Positions 1 to 5,632 of a stretch of DNA of 5,632 bases are shown here, in pieces (positions within the stretch are counted from its first letter, which is position 1; each line of letters starts with the position of its first letter). Under the pieces are notes generated by a model that saw only the letters and a program-made list of their open reading frames with translations, was not told the DNA's origin and ran no database searches. A program made the position numbers and the translations under genes. Location: the NCBI GenBank assembly GCA_012519125.1, contig JAAYQY010000148.1, positions 1-5,632 of the forward strand. Reading direction: 5' to 3'. This DNA is from Spirochaetales bacterium. GTDB taxonomy: Bacteria > Spirochaetota > Spirochaetia > Sphaerochaetales > Sphaerochaetaceae.

Positions 1-18
1 AAGAGTGCACGATTCCCT

Positions 19-60
19 TTGACAAGGAAGCATTGACGTGATAACAATATTGTATACAGT
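19..60 (+). promoter_or_regulatory. Candidate sigma-70-type promoter region for the transketolase operon
   Basis: Two overlapping possibilities are visible. A perfect TTGACA -35 at 19-24 is followed 17 bp later by a weak -10, TAACAA, at 42-47. A TTGACG -35 at 33-38 (5 of 6) is followed 16 bp later by TACAGT at 55-60 (4 of 6). The second pair would place its -10 inside the palindrome at 49-67, giving an obvious route to repression. Neither pair is a strong consensus match in both boxes, so which one is used cannot be decided from sequence alone. Confidence 0.4.
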
Positions 61-67
61 ACACAAT
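49..67. promoter_or_regulatory. Near-palindromic operator, GntR-like core
   Basis: ATTGTATACAGTACACAAT is symmetrical about position 58, with 8 of 9 base pairs matching (only 54/62 fails). Inside it TGTATACA (51-58) is a perfect palindrome. ATTGTATACAGT (49-60) differs by one base from the fully symmetrical ATTGTATACAAT, a form typical of GntR-family operators. An adjoining perfect palindrome, ACAATATTGT, occupies 44-53 and shares the ATTGT half-site, so three half-sites are stacked at 44-67. It lies 55 bp before the first start codon and overlaps a candidate -10. The regulator itself is not in the window; assignment to GntR rather than another family is inference. Confidence 0.5.
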
Positions 68-122
68 GCAGAGAATAGTGTGAGATACCTCCCTCATTGC
101 CTGCAGAAGAAGGAGTTTCCTG

Positions 123-1013
123 ATGAGTAAACGTGTCAAGGAGTTGCTCTCCCAACCAGAGCGGAAATTCAATGCAACAGAACTGGGTGCATTGGCCGCA
201 TATTTCAGGACCGTCATGTTCGATACCCTCCACGACCGAGGGACCGGACACTGGGGCGGTGCAGCATCCAGTGCAGAGCTGATGACAGCCCTCTATTTCA
301 ATCGTCTTGCCATCAAGGCAGCAGACCCCAAGTGGGAAGATCGTGACCGTCTCATTCTCTCAAAGGGTCATGCTTCGATGAATCTCTACACCATGCTCGC
401 CCACCGAGGATTCTTCCCGGTTGAAGAGCTTTCCACCTTCCGCAAGCTCGATTCACGTCTGCAGGGCCATCCTTGCATGAACAAGCTTCCGGGAGTCGAC
501 ATGTCCACCGGAGCCCTCGGCCATGGACTTTCGGTCGGGCTGGGTATGGCGATGGCCGCCAAGCTTGCAAACAAGAGTTGGTGGACGTATGTGGTGAGTG
601 GTGAAGGGTGCCTCAATGAAGGCCAGAGCTGGGAAGCTATCATGAGTGCTGCCAAGTTCAAGCCCGAGCACTTTGTGTTGATGATCGACTACAACAAAGT
701 TCAGCTGGATGGAACCGTCGATGAGATCATGCCCCTCGGTCCGCTGGCAGACAAGCTCACCTCCTTTGGTTGGCATGTGGCCCCCAAAGCCTACGATGGA
801 CACAATACCGAGGAAATCCTTGACTCGTTTGCCTGGATGGACAGCGATGATGTATGGCCGAAGGCTGTCATCTACGACACCATCAAGGGCAAGGGCGTTT
901 CCTTCACCGAGGGAAAGAATACCTGGCACGGGGCGGTCATCGACGATGATTCCTATGCAAAGGGTATTGAGGAACTTCAATCTGATCTGAAGAAGAAGGA
1001 GGCCGCACTATGA
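123..1013 (+). CDS. Transketolase, N-terminal (thiamine diphosphate-binding) subunit
   Basis: First half of a split transketolase, 296 aa, the usual size for this subunit. It binds ThDP and Mg and, with the partner encoded next, transfers a two-carbon ketol unit from a ketose to an aldose in the cytoplasm. Visible family motifs: GHWGG at 42-46 (active-site His43), LSKGHAS at 79-85, QGHP at 114-117, STGALGHG at 128-135, the ThDP/Mg region GEG at 160-162 followed by NEGQSWEA, and DYNK at 189-192 with Asn191. KGKGVSF at 255-261 and WHG at 268-270 end the domain. The first motif residue after Gly160 is Glu161, where transketolases normally have the Mg-binding Asp of GDG. The start is supported by AAGGAG at 110-115, 7 bp ahead. 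The stop overlaps the C-subunit start (ATGA), so the subunits are probably translated in equal amounts. Family is certain; the actual sugar substrate is not. Confidence 0.93.
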   Translation: MSKRVKELLSQPERKFNATELGALAAYFRTVMFDTLHDRGTGHWGGAASSAELMTALYFNRLAIKAADPKWEDRDRLILSKGHASMNLYTMLAHRGFFPVEELSTFRKLDSRLQGHPCMNKLPGVDMSTGALGHGLSVGLGMAMAAKLANKSWWTYVVSGEGCLNEGQSWEAIMSAAKFKPEHFVLMIDYNKVQLDGTVDEIMPLGPLADKLTSFGWHVAPKAYDGHNTEEILDSFAWMDSDDVWPKAVIYDTIKGKGVSFTEGKNTWHGAVIDDDSYAKGIEELQSDLKKKEAAL

Positions 1014-1927
1014 GCGTAGCCATGAGAGATGCCTTCGGCAAGAAACTTGCCGAATTGGGTGCCACCCACCCTGAACTGGTGGTTCTGGATGCAGACGTGT
1101 CCTCCTCCACCAAGAGTGCCTTGTTCGGTAAGGCCTATCCCGAGCGATTCTTCAATGTCGGCGTTGCCGAGGCGAATATGGTGGATATTGCAGCAGGCAT
1201 GGCCACTGCAGGATTTCATCCGGTTGTGAACGCTTTCGCCATCTTCCTGGCACTGAAGGCTACCGACCAGATCAGAAACACCATCTGCTACAACAACCTG
1301 CCGGTCATCATTGCCGGAGCCTATGGTGGGCTTTCCGACTCCTTCGACGGGGCCAGCCACCAATCCATCACCGACATTGCCATCATGCGAGCGCTTCCCA
1401 ACATGCAGGTGATCGTACCCAGCGATGCCGCACAGGCTGAGCAAGCCCTCGAGTATGCCCTGACACAAAAAGGTCCGGTGTATATCCGCTTGAACCGCAA
1501 TCCAATGCCCGATCTTCCCCCGATTCCTGCTATCGGAACGGTCCGCTGCAGTGAGGGGAGCGATGTGACCATCGCTGCAAACGGCATCACAGCCAGTTAT
1601 GCCAACGAAGCAGCGGCTCTTTTGGCTAAGGAGGGTATCACAGCTGAGGTGTTCAGCGCTCCGATGGTAAAACCCTTGGATGTGAAGCCCCTGATCGAAA
1701 GCGTGGCGAAGACCGGGAAACTGCTCTGTGTCGAGGAACACGTCCTTGCGGGCGGATTTGCCTCGGCAGTGAGCGAGGTCTTTATGAAGGAAGGAATTTC
1801 CTGTAGATTTGATGCTATAGGAATTGAGGATGTGTTTACCGAGTCCGGCCCTTATGAGCCGCTCTTGGCAAAGTATGGAATCAGTGCACAGAACATTGCC
1901 GACCATGCACGGAAGCTGTGCAAATAA
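1010..1927 (+). CDS. Transketolase, C-terminal (pyrimidine-binding plus C-terminal domain) subunit
   Basis: Second half of the split transketolase, 305 aa, normal length. The Pyr domain spans roughly residues 1-165 and the C-terminal transketolase domain about 170-305. Glu54 in GVAEANMV is the catalytic glutamate that activates ThDP (E. coli TktA Glu411). Phe76 and Phe79 match the aromatic residues stacking on the cofactor pyrimidine. D113-G-A-S-H117-Q matches the substrate-binding DGxTHQ segment (TktA Asp469 and His473). Arg6, Ser33 and Arg163 plausibly match the phosphate-binding Arg358, Ser385 and Arg520. The expected His461 position is instead Tyr105, and the usual GED before DG-THQ reads S-F-D, so the phosphate-end pocket looks altered. 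This mapping is an alignment by eye. AAGGAGG at 996-1002 sits 7 bp ahead of the ATG and favours it over the Met codon at 1022. Overlaps the N subunit by 4 bp. Confidence 0.93.
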   Translation: MSVAMRDAFGKKLAELGATHPELVVLDADVSSSTKSALFGKAYPERFFNVGVAEANMVDIAAGMATAGFHPVVNAFAIFLALKATDQIRNTICYNNLPVIIAGAYGGLSDSFDGASHQSITDIAIMRALPNMQVIVPSDAAQAEQALEYALTQKGPVYIRLNRNPMPDLPPIPAIGTVRCSEGSDVTIAANGITASYANEAAALLAKEGITAEVFSAPMVKPLDVKPLIESVAKTGKLLCVEEHVLAGGFASAVSEVFMKEGISCRFDAIGIEDVFTESGPYEPLLAKYGISAQNIADHARKLCK

Positions 1928-1931
1928 GGAG
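1926..1931 (+). promoter_or_regulatory. Ribosome binding site fixing the dehydrogenase start
   Basis: AAGGAG begins within the TAA stop of the transketolase C subunit and lies 6 bp before ATG 1938. It decides that start over in-frame upstream starts such as 1824, which would overlap the transketolase gene by about 100 bp. Confidence 0.8.
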
Positions 1932-1937
1932 AATCGT

Positions 1938-3215
1938 ATGGATCAGATGAAACGCGCGTATGAATTGCTTGCCCAGTGGAAGGGGGACTCTTATGTCCAC
2001 GGCCTTGGTGTTCTTGACCAGGTCGGTCCTCTTGCTGCCCAGTTTGGCAAGCGTGCCCTCGTGGTGAGCAATACCACCTATATGAAGCCGGTTGCAGACC
2101 GTGTCGTCGAGTATCTCAAGGCTGCAGGTGTTGAGCTTGCTGGTGGAGTCATTGCTCCCGATGCCAAACCCAACGCCCCTCGTGAAGATGTCTATCGCCT
2201 CGAGTCCTACATCCTGCACACCAAGCCGGACAGCATCGTCGTCATCGGCGGTGGTTCTGCCATCGATGCAGTAAAGGCCGCAAATGCCCTCGCCTCCCTT
2301 GGCGGGAAGGTAACTCCTGAGATCGATCACTACTTCGGTACCAATGTGGTAAGTGATGCACTTACATCCACCAACACCACCTTGATTCCGGTTATTGCTG
2401 TACAGACCTCCGCTTCCAGTGGGGCACACCTGACCAAATACTCCAATATCACCGACCCGGTAGTGGGGCAGAAGAAGCTCATCGTGGACAACGCCCTGGT
2501 ACCGACTGTCGGTCTTTTCGACTACGAGACCACCGTCTCCATGCCGATCAGTGTCACCATCGACGGCGCCCTTGATGCAATTGCCCACACCTTTGAGGTG
2601 TTCTGCGGAGCAAAGGAAGCCACCTATCAGAAGGCTTTGGAGATTGCAGAGTGTGCAATCAGTCTGGTTGCTGAGTATGCAAAGGTACTGGTGGATAACC
2701 CCAAGGACGTAAAGGCGCGCGAGGCCATTGGTCTTGCCACCGATCTCGGTGGGTATGCCATCATGATCGGAGGCACCAGCGGCGCCCACCTGACCAGCTT
2801 CTCCTTGGTTGACATCGTCAGCCACGGTACTGCTTGCGGTATCATGAATCCGTACTATGCGGTTCTCTATTCCAAGGCAATCCAGAAGCAGCTGAAGGTT
2901 GTTGGTTCAATCTTCTCAAGGTTTGGCTTCGGACCTTCTGTGGAGAATCTTGAGGGCAAGGAGCTTGCCACAGCCGTAGCCACGTCCATGATTGCTTTCA
3001 GCAAGTCCATCAAGGCTCCTTCCAAGCTTTCCGATCTGAAGGGCTTCACCGAGGGTCACATCGAACGTGCCCTTGCTGCCGCCAAGGATCCTCAGCTTGA
3101 GATGAAGCTGAAGAACATGCCCGTTCCAATGACCAAGGATGATGTGGACGCCTACATGGAGCCGCTCTTGCGTGCAGCTGCCACCGGCGACCTCTCGTTG
3201 ATCAAGGAAATGTAA
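1938..3215 (+). CDS. Iron-containing (group III) alcohol dehydrogenase family protein
   Basis: A 425-aa NAD(P)-dependent oxidoreductase that would interconvert an alcohol and an aldehyde or ketone in the cytoplasm. The N-terminal nucleotide-binding domain (about 1-200) carries GGGSAID at 104-110 and Lys113, the group III dinucleotide signature GGGSxxDxxK. The helical C-terminal domain carries candidate metal ligands Asp213 and His217 in the D-A-I-A-H motif, His284 in SGAH, and His296 in SHG. In E. coli FucO the last two are 14 residues apart with another conserved His four residues after the first; here they are 12 apart and that extra position is Phe288. The protein therefore belongs to a divergent subgroup of the family rather than FucO or AdhE types. 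The gene starts 10 bp after the transketolase stop and is clearly cotranscribed with it. A role in reducing an aldehyde released by the transketolase, or oxidising a polyol feeding it, is inference. Substrate and metal (Fe or Zn) are not readable from sequence. Confidence 0.88.
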   Translation: MDQMKRAYELLAQWKGDSYVHGLGVLDQVGPLAAQFGKRALVVSNTTYMKPVADRVVEYLKAAGVELAGGVIAPDAKPNAPREDVYRLESYILHTKPDSIVVIGGGSAIDAVKAANALASLGGKVTPEIDHYFGTNVVSDALTSTNTTLIPVIAVQTSASSGAHLTKYSNITDPVVGQKKLIVDNALVPTVGLFDYETTVSMPISVTIDGALDAIAHTFEVFCGAKEATYQKALEIAECAISLVAEYAKVLVDNPKDVKAREAIGLATDLGGYAIMIGGTSGAHLTSFSLVDIVSHGTACGIMNPYYAVLYSKAIQKQLKVVGSIFSRFGFGPSVENLEGKELATAVATSMIAFSKSIKAPSKLSDLKGFTEGHIERALAAAKDPQLEMKLKNMPVPMTKDDVDAYMEPLLRAAATGDLSLIKEM

Positions 3216-3223
3216 GCACACTA

Positions 3224-3258
3224 GGAAAACAGGGCACCTTTGGGTGTCCTGTTCTTCC
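3224..3258 (+). other. Intergenic RNA hairpin between dehydrogenase and epimerase genes
   Basis: AACAGGGCACC at 3228-3238 pairs with GGTGTCCTGTT at 3243-3253 (11 pairs, one of them G-U) across a TTTG loop. GGAA before and TTCC after add four pairs with a single bulged C at 3254. No T-run follows, so it is not a standard intrinsic terminator. It fills most of the 60-bp gap and ends just before the ribosome binding site at 3263. It may shield the upstream mRNA from 3' exonucleases, act as a processing site, or partly lower expression of the epimerase. Confidence 0.6.
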
Positions 3259-3262
3259 CTGC

Positions 3263-3271
3263 AAAAGGAAG
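3263..3271 (+). promoter_or_regulatory. Ribosome binding site fixing the epimerase start
   Basis: AAAAGGAAG lies 4 bp before ATG 3276. The in-frame TTG at 3240 would put its start inside the hairpin loop and adds twelve residues without family resemblance, so ATG 3276 is preferred. Confidence 0.7.
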
Positions 3272-3275
3272 TGGT

Positions 3276-4094
3276 ATGAAACTATCTGTAGCCATCGCCG
3301 GAAAAGAGGCGATGCCCAATGCATTTGTCGTATTCCGTGGAGTCAAGGAATCCATCATCAAGGCCCATACACTGGGGTATGATGGGGTGGAACTCGCCCT
3401 CAAGCGACCGGATGAGGTGAGCAAGAGCGAACTCAGCCAGTGGTTGAGGGAGAATAGCCTGGAGGTGAGTGCCATCTCCTCAGGGCAAGTCTTTGCTGCC
3501 CGGGGTCTTCATTTCACTGATGAGAATCAGGAGAACCGAAAAGAGCTGTACAAGACATTCTGCGAGTTCATCGACCTGGCTTCCGATTTCGGGGGCTTGG
3601 TGAACATCGGAAGAACCCGTGGTCCCATTGCAGGACGAGATCTTGCCCTGGTGGAGAACCTGTTCCTGGATATGGCCCACAAAGTGGCCGATCATGCAGA
3701 AAAGCGGGGAGTGGAGTTGATTCTTGAGCCGGTGAACCGCTATGAGATCGACTTTCTCAACAATCTGGATGAGTGCAGTGCGATGCTCAAAAAGATCAAC
3801 CGTAAGAACTTCGTCATGATGCCCGATGTCTTCCATATGAACATTGAGGATGACAAGATTGGTGACAGCTTCATTCGCAACAAGGAGTACGTCCGGTATG
3901 TGCACTTTGCAGATACCAACCGGCATGCTCCTGGCGATGGGCACATGGATTGGAAGGAGATCTTCGAATCTCTCTCATCCTTTGGGTACGACGGTTGGAC
4001 CACTGCTGAGATTCTTCCGTATCCCGATCCCGATACGGCTGCCAAGAGGACGGTTGAGTACCTCAGAGGCACCTGGGGTCAGTACTATCGCTAA
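3276..4094 (+). CDS. Sugar (phosphate) isomerase/epimerase, D-tagatose 3-epimerase-like TIM barrel
   Basis: A 272-aa single-domain TIM barrel of the xylose isomerase-like / AP endonuclease 2 superfamily. Members isomerise or epimerise ketoses through a metal-bound enediol. The four metal ligands of Pseudomonas cichorii D-tagatose 3-epimerase (Glu152, Asp185, His211, Glu246) appear one residue earlier with identical spacing: Glu151 in LEPVNRYE, Asp184 in MPDVFHMN, His210 in VHFADTNR, and Glu245 in AEIL. The two glutamates are the expected catalytic pair. His187 and Arg216, and the GDGHMDW segment at 220-226, are also typical. YDGVEL at 35-40 is the usual first-strand motif. No signal peptide, so cytoplasmic. 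It is the last gene of the operon, 60 bp after the dehydrogenase. Substrate could be a free ketose, hydroxypyruvate or a branched sugar; family members differ in this and the sequence does not decide it. Confidence 0.87.
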   Translation: MKLSVAIAGKEAMPNAFVVFRGVKESIIKAHTLGYDGVELALKRPDEVSKSELSQWLRENSLEVSAISSGQVFAARGLHFTDENQENRKELYKTFCEFIDLASDFGGLVNIGRTRGPIAGRDLALVENLFLDMAHKVADHAEKRGVELILEPVNRYEIDFLNNLDECSAMLKKINRKNFVMMPDVFHMNIEDDKIGDSFIRNKEYVRYVHFADTNRHAPGDGHMDWKEIFESLSSFGYDGWTTAEILPYPDPDTAAKRTVEYLRGTWGQYYR

Positions 4095-4100
4095 ATAAGG

Positions 4101-4124
4101 GGGAGTTGCCGTTCGGCAACTCCC
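4101..4124. terminator. Bidirectional intrinsic terminator between convergent operons
   Basis: GGGAGTTGCC at 4101-4110 and GGCAACTCCC at 4115-4124 form a perfect 10-bp stem with a GTTC loop. It lies in the 37-bp gap between the epimerase stop at 4094 and the binding-protein stop at 4132. On the minus strand the stem is followed by CCTTATTTAG, a T-rich tail; on the plus strand the tail is only TTCAT. It should end both convergent transcripts, with the better tail serving the minus-strand genes. Confidence 0.85.
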
Positions 4125-4131
4125 TTCATCC

Positions 4132-4905
4132 CTACCGAAGCAACTCCTCGATATTGGCCTGGACCATGCGTTCCAGGCTTTTGTGTGCCCCGTCGGAGGG
4201 GAAGTTTCTCCAAACCACCAGCTTGCTTGCCGGCGATACTTCCAACAGCGGCCCTGCGATTGGGTTGTGGATGTTGTCAATGATCAGGTCGTAGCCACCT
4301 TTTGCTACCTCTGCTATCTGGGCGGCACTCACAGGTGCCGGTCCGAAGGTTCCTGCAATCTGCAAGCCGAGGTCTTTTGCAAGGAAGACCTGCATGGCAT
4401 GGCAGTAGACTTTCAGATCTGAAAGTCCTTGTTCTTCAGCTTTCAGTTTTCCTTGCAGCACCACCTGCTCATAGCTCTGCACCCGTTTGAGGCTCTCCTC
4501 CTCTGTTCCCATGACCAAGGCAATCGCTGCTGCCTGCTCCTTCACAGTGGCAATGCTGTTGTTGGTGTTAACCTTCACCATCTCCTGCTCATCTTTCTTG
4601 ATGGAATTGGACAGGGTCTGCATCATTCGCTCATACCCGGCATAGAGGAAATAGTCAGCACCATTGATTTTCACCACATCGGTGACCGTAATCTCATATT
4701 CAGGTGGGTGGGCCAGATTGGCAGGGGCGATGAAGGGGACCTCATCCAGGCCGGCAAGGTCGGCGAAGGCAGCGGTCCAGCTGGTGGAGGCGATGATGGC
4801 AGCTGGTCTTGAGGCTGCCGAAGCCGCCACCTCTTCAGGGACACCCTGGGCGAACAGGGAGAGAGAGAGGGAGAGGAGTAAAAGTGAGTAAATCAATCGT
4901 TTCAT
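4132..4905 (-). CDS. Periplasmic substrate-binding protein, ZnuA/TroA-like superfamily (divergent)
   Basis: A 257-aa exported protein that would capture a metal ion, or another ligand, for the ABC-3 permease encoded just upstream. Residues 1-19 form a signal peptide (K-R, a Leu/Ser-rich core, then LFA before Gln20). There is no Cys after it, so it is probably soluble rather than a lipoprotein. His66 in LAHPPEYE matches the first ligand of the family (PHxYE), and His169 in YCHAMQVFLAKDLGL matches the third (H-D-A-F-x-Y-F-A). The second ligand, normally in a D/N-PHxW motif, falls at about VNTNN (112-116), which has no His. A fourth acidic ligand could be Asp210 or Asp238. No His-rich loop is present, and the protein is shorter than typical ZnuA of about 300 aa. 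The start at 4905 is chosen for the signal peptide and for AAAGGAA at 4913-4919; an open extension upstream to 5382 is out-of-frame permease. Cargo uncertain. Confidence 0.75.
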   Translation of the reverse strand: MKRLIYSLLLLSLSLSLFAQGVPEEVAASAASRPAAIIASTSWTAAFADLAGLDEVPFIAPANLAHPPEYEITVTDVVKINGADYFLYAGYERMMQTLSNSIKKDEQEMVKVNTNNSIATVKEQAAAIALVMGTEEESLKRVQSYEQVVLQGKLKAEEQGLSDLKVYCHAMQVFLAKDLGLQIAGTFGPAPVSAAQIAEVAKGGYDLIIDNIHNPIAGPLLEVSPASKLVVWRNFPSDGAHKSLERMVQANIEELLR

Positions 4906-5632
4906 GAGGCAATTCCTTTCTTGTGGGTTGGTATGAGATAGAGCAAAGCGGAAAGGAGGGCTACTGTCCCGCTTGGTGGCAGATCGGTTGCAATGGCAAG
5001 CAAAAAGCCGAAGGTGGAGACAAAGAGACCGATGAGACAGGAGAGCAGCAACAACTGCTTGAGACTTACCGCTCGTTTTGCTGCTACCAGAACCGGGAGG
5101 ATGAGCAGTGCGTCTATGAGCAGTGCTCCCAGTAGTTTCATGGCCATGGCAACAACCAAGGCGATGATGAGAACCATCATGGTGTGATGTTTCTTGACAG
5201 GCATTCCCAGCGACTGGGCAATCTCCGGGTCGAAAAAGATGGCGCTGACTGTCCTGAAGTTGACGGCAAGATAGAGAATCAGGACCAAGGCAATCGAAAC
5301 AAGAGACCCGATATCCGTCCATGTCAGGGCAAAGGGGCTCCCCCAGAGCAGTTGCAAGGTATCTTTTGCCGGTACATCCCAAAGATGCATCACCAGTGAG
5401 GCTGCTGCCATGGTGAAGACCATTGCTGCCGCACTGGCCATACCGAAGCCATATGCGCTTTCCTTGGTGAGCTTGAGCATGATGAGAACCAGCAAGAGAT
5501 TCAGTGCAATGCTTACCGGCAGCAGTGGCAATGAGAGAGCGAGGGAGATTGCTCCTCCAAGAATGACTCCGTGCATGAGCATATAGCGCATCGGGATAAG
5601 ATTGAGACGGAGTACCATTACACCGCTGGCAG
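4902..5632 (-). CDS. ABC transporter permease, ABC-3 (ZnuB/TroC) family, partial at the window edge
   Basis: Inner-membrane permease of a metal-type ABC importer; at least 238 residues are visible counting from the Met codon at 5618. About six hydrophobic segments can be seen, near residues 15-32, 36-50, 58-78, 102-121, 147-179 (long, probably two) and 186-210, then 218-229. Family signatures are FDPEIAQSLGM at 129-139, GALLIDALLILP at 164-175 and DLPPSGTVALL at 212-222. The reading frame stays open from 5618 to the window end (Ala-Ser-Gly-Val before Met), and ABC-3 proteins normally have a further N-terminal membrane helix, so the true start probably lies beyond 5632. Its TGA overlaps the ATG of the binding protein, giving tight coupling. 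No ATPase gene is visible; it may lie upstream on this strand. Transport of zinc or manganese is the family norm but unproven here. Confidence 0.85.
   Translation of the reverse strand, partial: ASGVMVLRLNLIPMRYMLMHGVILGGAISLALSLPLLPVSIALNLLLVLIMLKLTKESAYGFGMASAAAMVFTMAAASLVMHLWDVPAKDTLQLLWGSPFALTWTDIGSLVSIALVLILYLAVNFRTVSAIFFDPEIAQSLGMPVKKHHTMMVLIIALVVAMAMKLLGALLIDALLILPVLVAAKRAVSLKQLLLLSCLIGLFVSTFGFLLAIATDLPPSGTVALLSALLYLIPTHKKGIAS
4913..4919 (-). promoter_or_regulatory. Ribosome binding site fixing the binding-protein start
   Basis: AAAGGAA on the minus strand sits 7 bp before ATG 4905, inside the 3' end of the permease gene. It supports the start that gives a signal peptide. Confidence 0.65.

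Noticed and set aside
68..109. Leader considered as a riboswitch or attenuator
   Set aside because: Only 5-bp pairings (CAATG with CATTG) are visible, and the leader is too short for a known riboswitch aptamer plus expression platform.
977..1906. 309-residue minus-strand frame opposite the transketolase C subunit
   Set aside because: Composition rich in Gly, His and Cys with no recognisable motif; it is the antisense shadow of a strongly conserved gene.
123..1927. Transketolase pair considered as 1-deoxyxylulose 5-phosphate synthase or pyruvate dehydrogenase E1 alpha/beta
   Set aside because: The SKGHAS, STGALGHG, WHG and DGASHQ motifs, and the subunit lengths of 296 and 305, fit split transketolase; Dxs is a single chain of over 600 residues and E1 alpha has a different ThDP region.
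1824..1937. Upstream extension of the dehydrogenase to ATG 1824
   Set aside because: It would overlap the transketolase C subunit by about 100 bp, has no good ribosome binding site, and the added residues are an out-of-frame reading of that gene.
1881..2825. 314-residue minus-strand frame opposite the dehydrogenase
   Set aside because: Same reasoning: antisense shadow of the dehydrogenase, spanning a gene junction, with no family resemblance.
3224..3258. Hairpin considered as an operon-ending intrinsic terminator
   Set aside because: No T-run follows the stem on the plus strand; the next bases are CCTGCAAAA and a ribosome binding site, so full termination is unlikely.
4906..5382. Long open N-terminal extension giving a 416-residue minus-strand frame
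   Set aside because: The extension reads through the permease gene in another frame, is rich in His, Cys, Arg and Ser without domain character, and is followed by an excellent signal peptide at 4905 with its own ribosome binding site.

Overview
The window looks like bacterial chromosome with dense, ordinary coding: six protein genes in two convergent groups, of which one runs off the right edge. No RNA gene, insertion sequence, CRISPR array, integrase or phage gene was seen. Moderately high GC, split two-subunit transketolase, and an export signal ending LFAQG suggest a free-living fermentative spirochaete of the Sphaerochaeta type. That assignment is an inference from style and gene content; no marker gene is present.

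Left part (1-122) is a regulatory leader. It carries candidate promoter elements and a 19-bp near-palindrome whose core resembles GntR-family operators. Positions 123-4094 hold a four-gene plus-strand operon: transketolase N subunit, transketolase C subunit (4-bp overlap), an iron-type alcohol dehydrogenase (10 bp later), and a TIM-barrel ketose epimerase/isomerase of the D-tagatose 3-epimerase type (60 bp later, after a strong hairpin). A perfect 10-bp stem at 4101-4124 closes the operon.

Right part (4132-5632) is a minus-strand pair: an ABC-3 family permease that continues past the window edge, and a small periplasmic binding protein of the ZnuA/TroA superfamily overlapping it by 4 bp. The ATPase is not in the window and may lie further upstream on the minus strand.

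The plus operon reads as a small carbohydrate-catabolic module. The epimerase would reshape an unusual ketose, the transketolase would move a two-carbon unit, and the dehydrogenase would reduce an aldehyde product or oxidise an alcohol substrate. No kinase or sugar transporter is present here, so the substrate is unknown. Substitutions in the transketolase phosphate pocket and Mg site make a non-standard substrate worth considering. The binding protein of the ABC system also departs from the canonical metal-ligand set.
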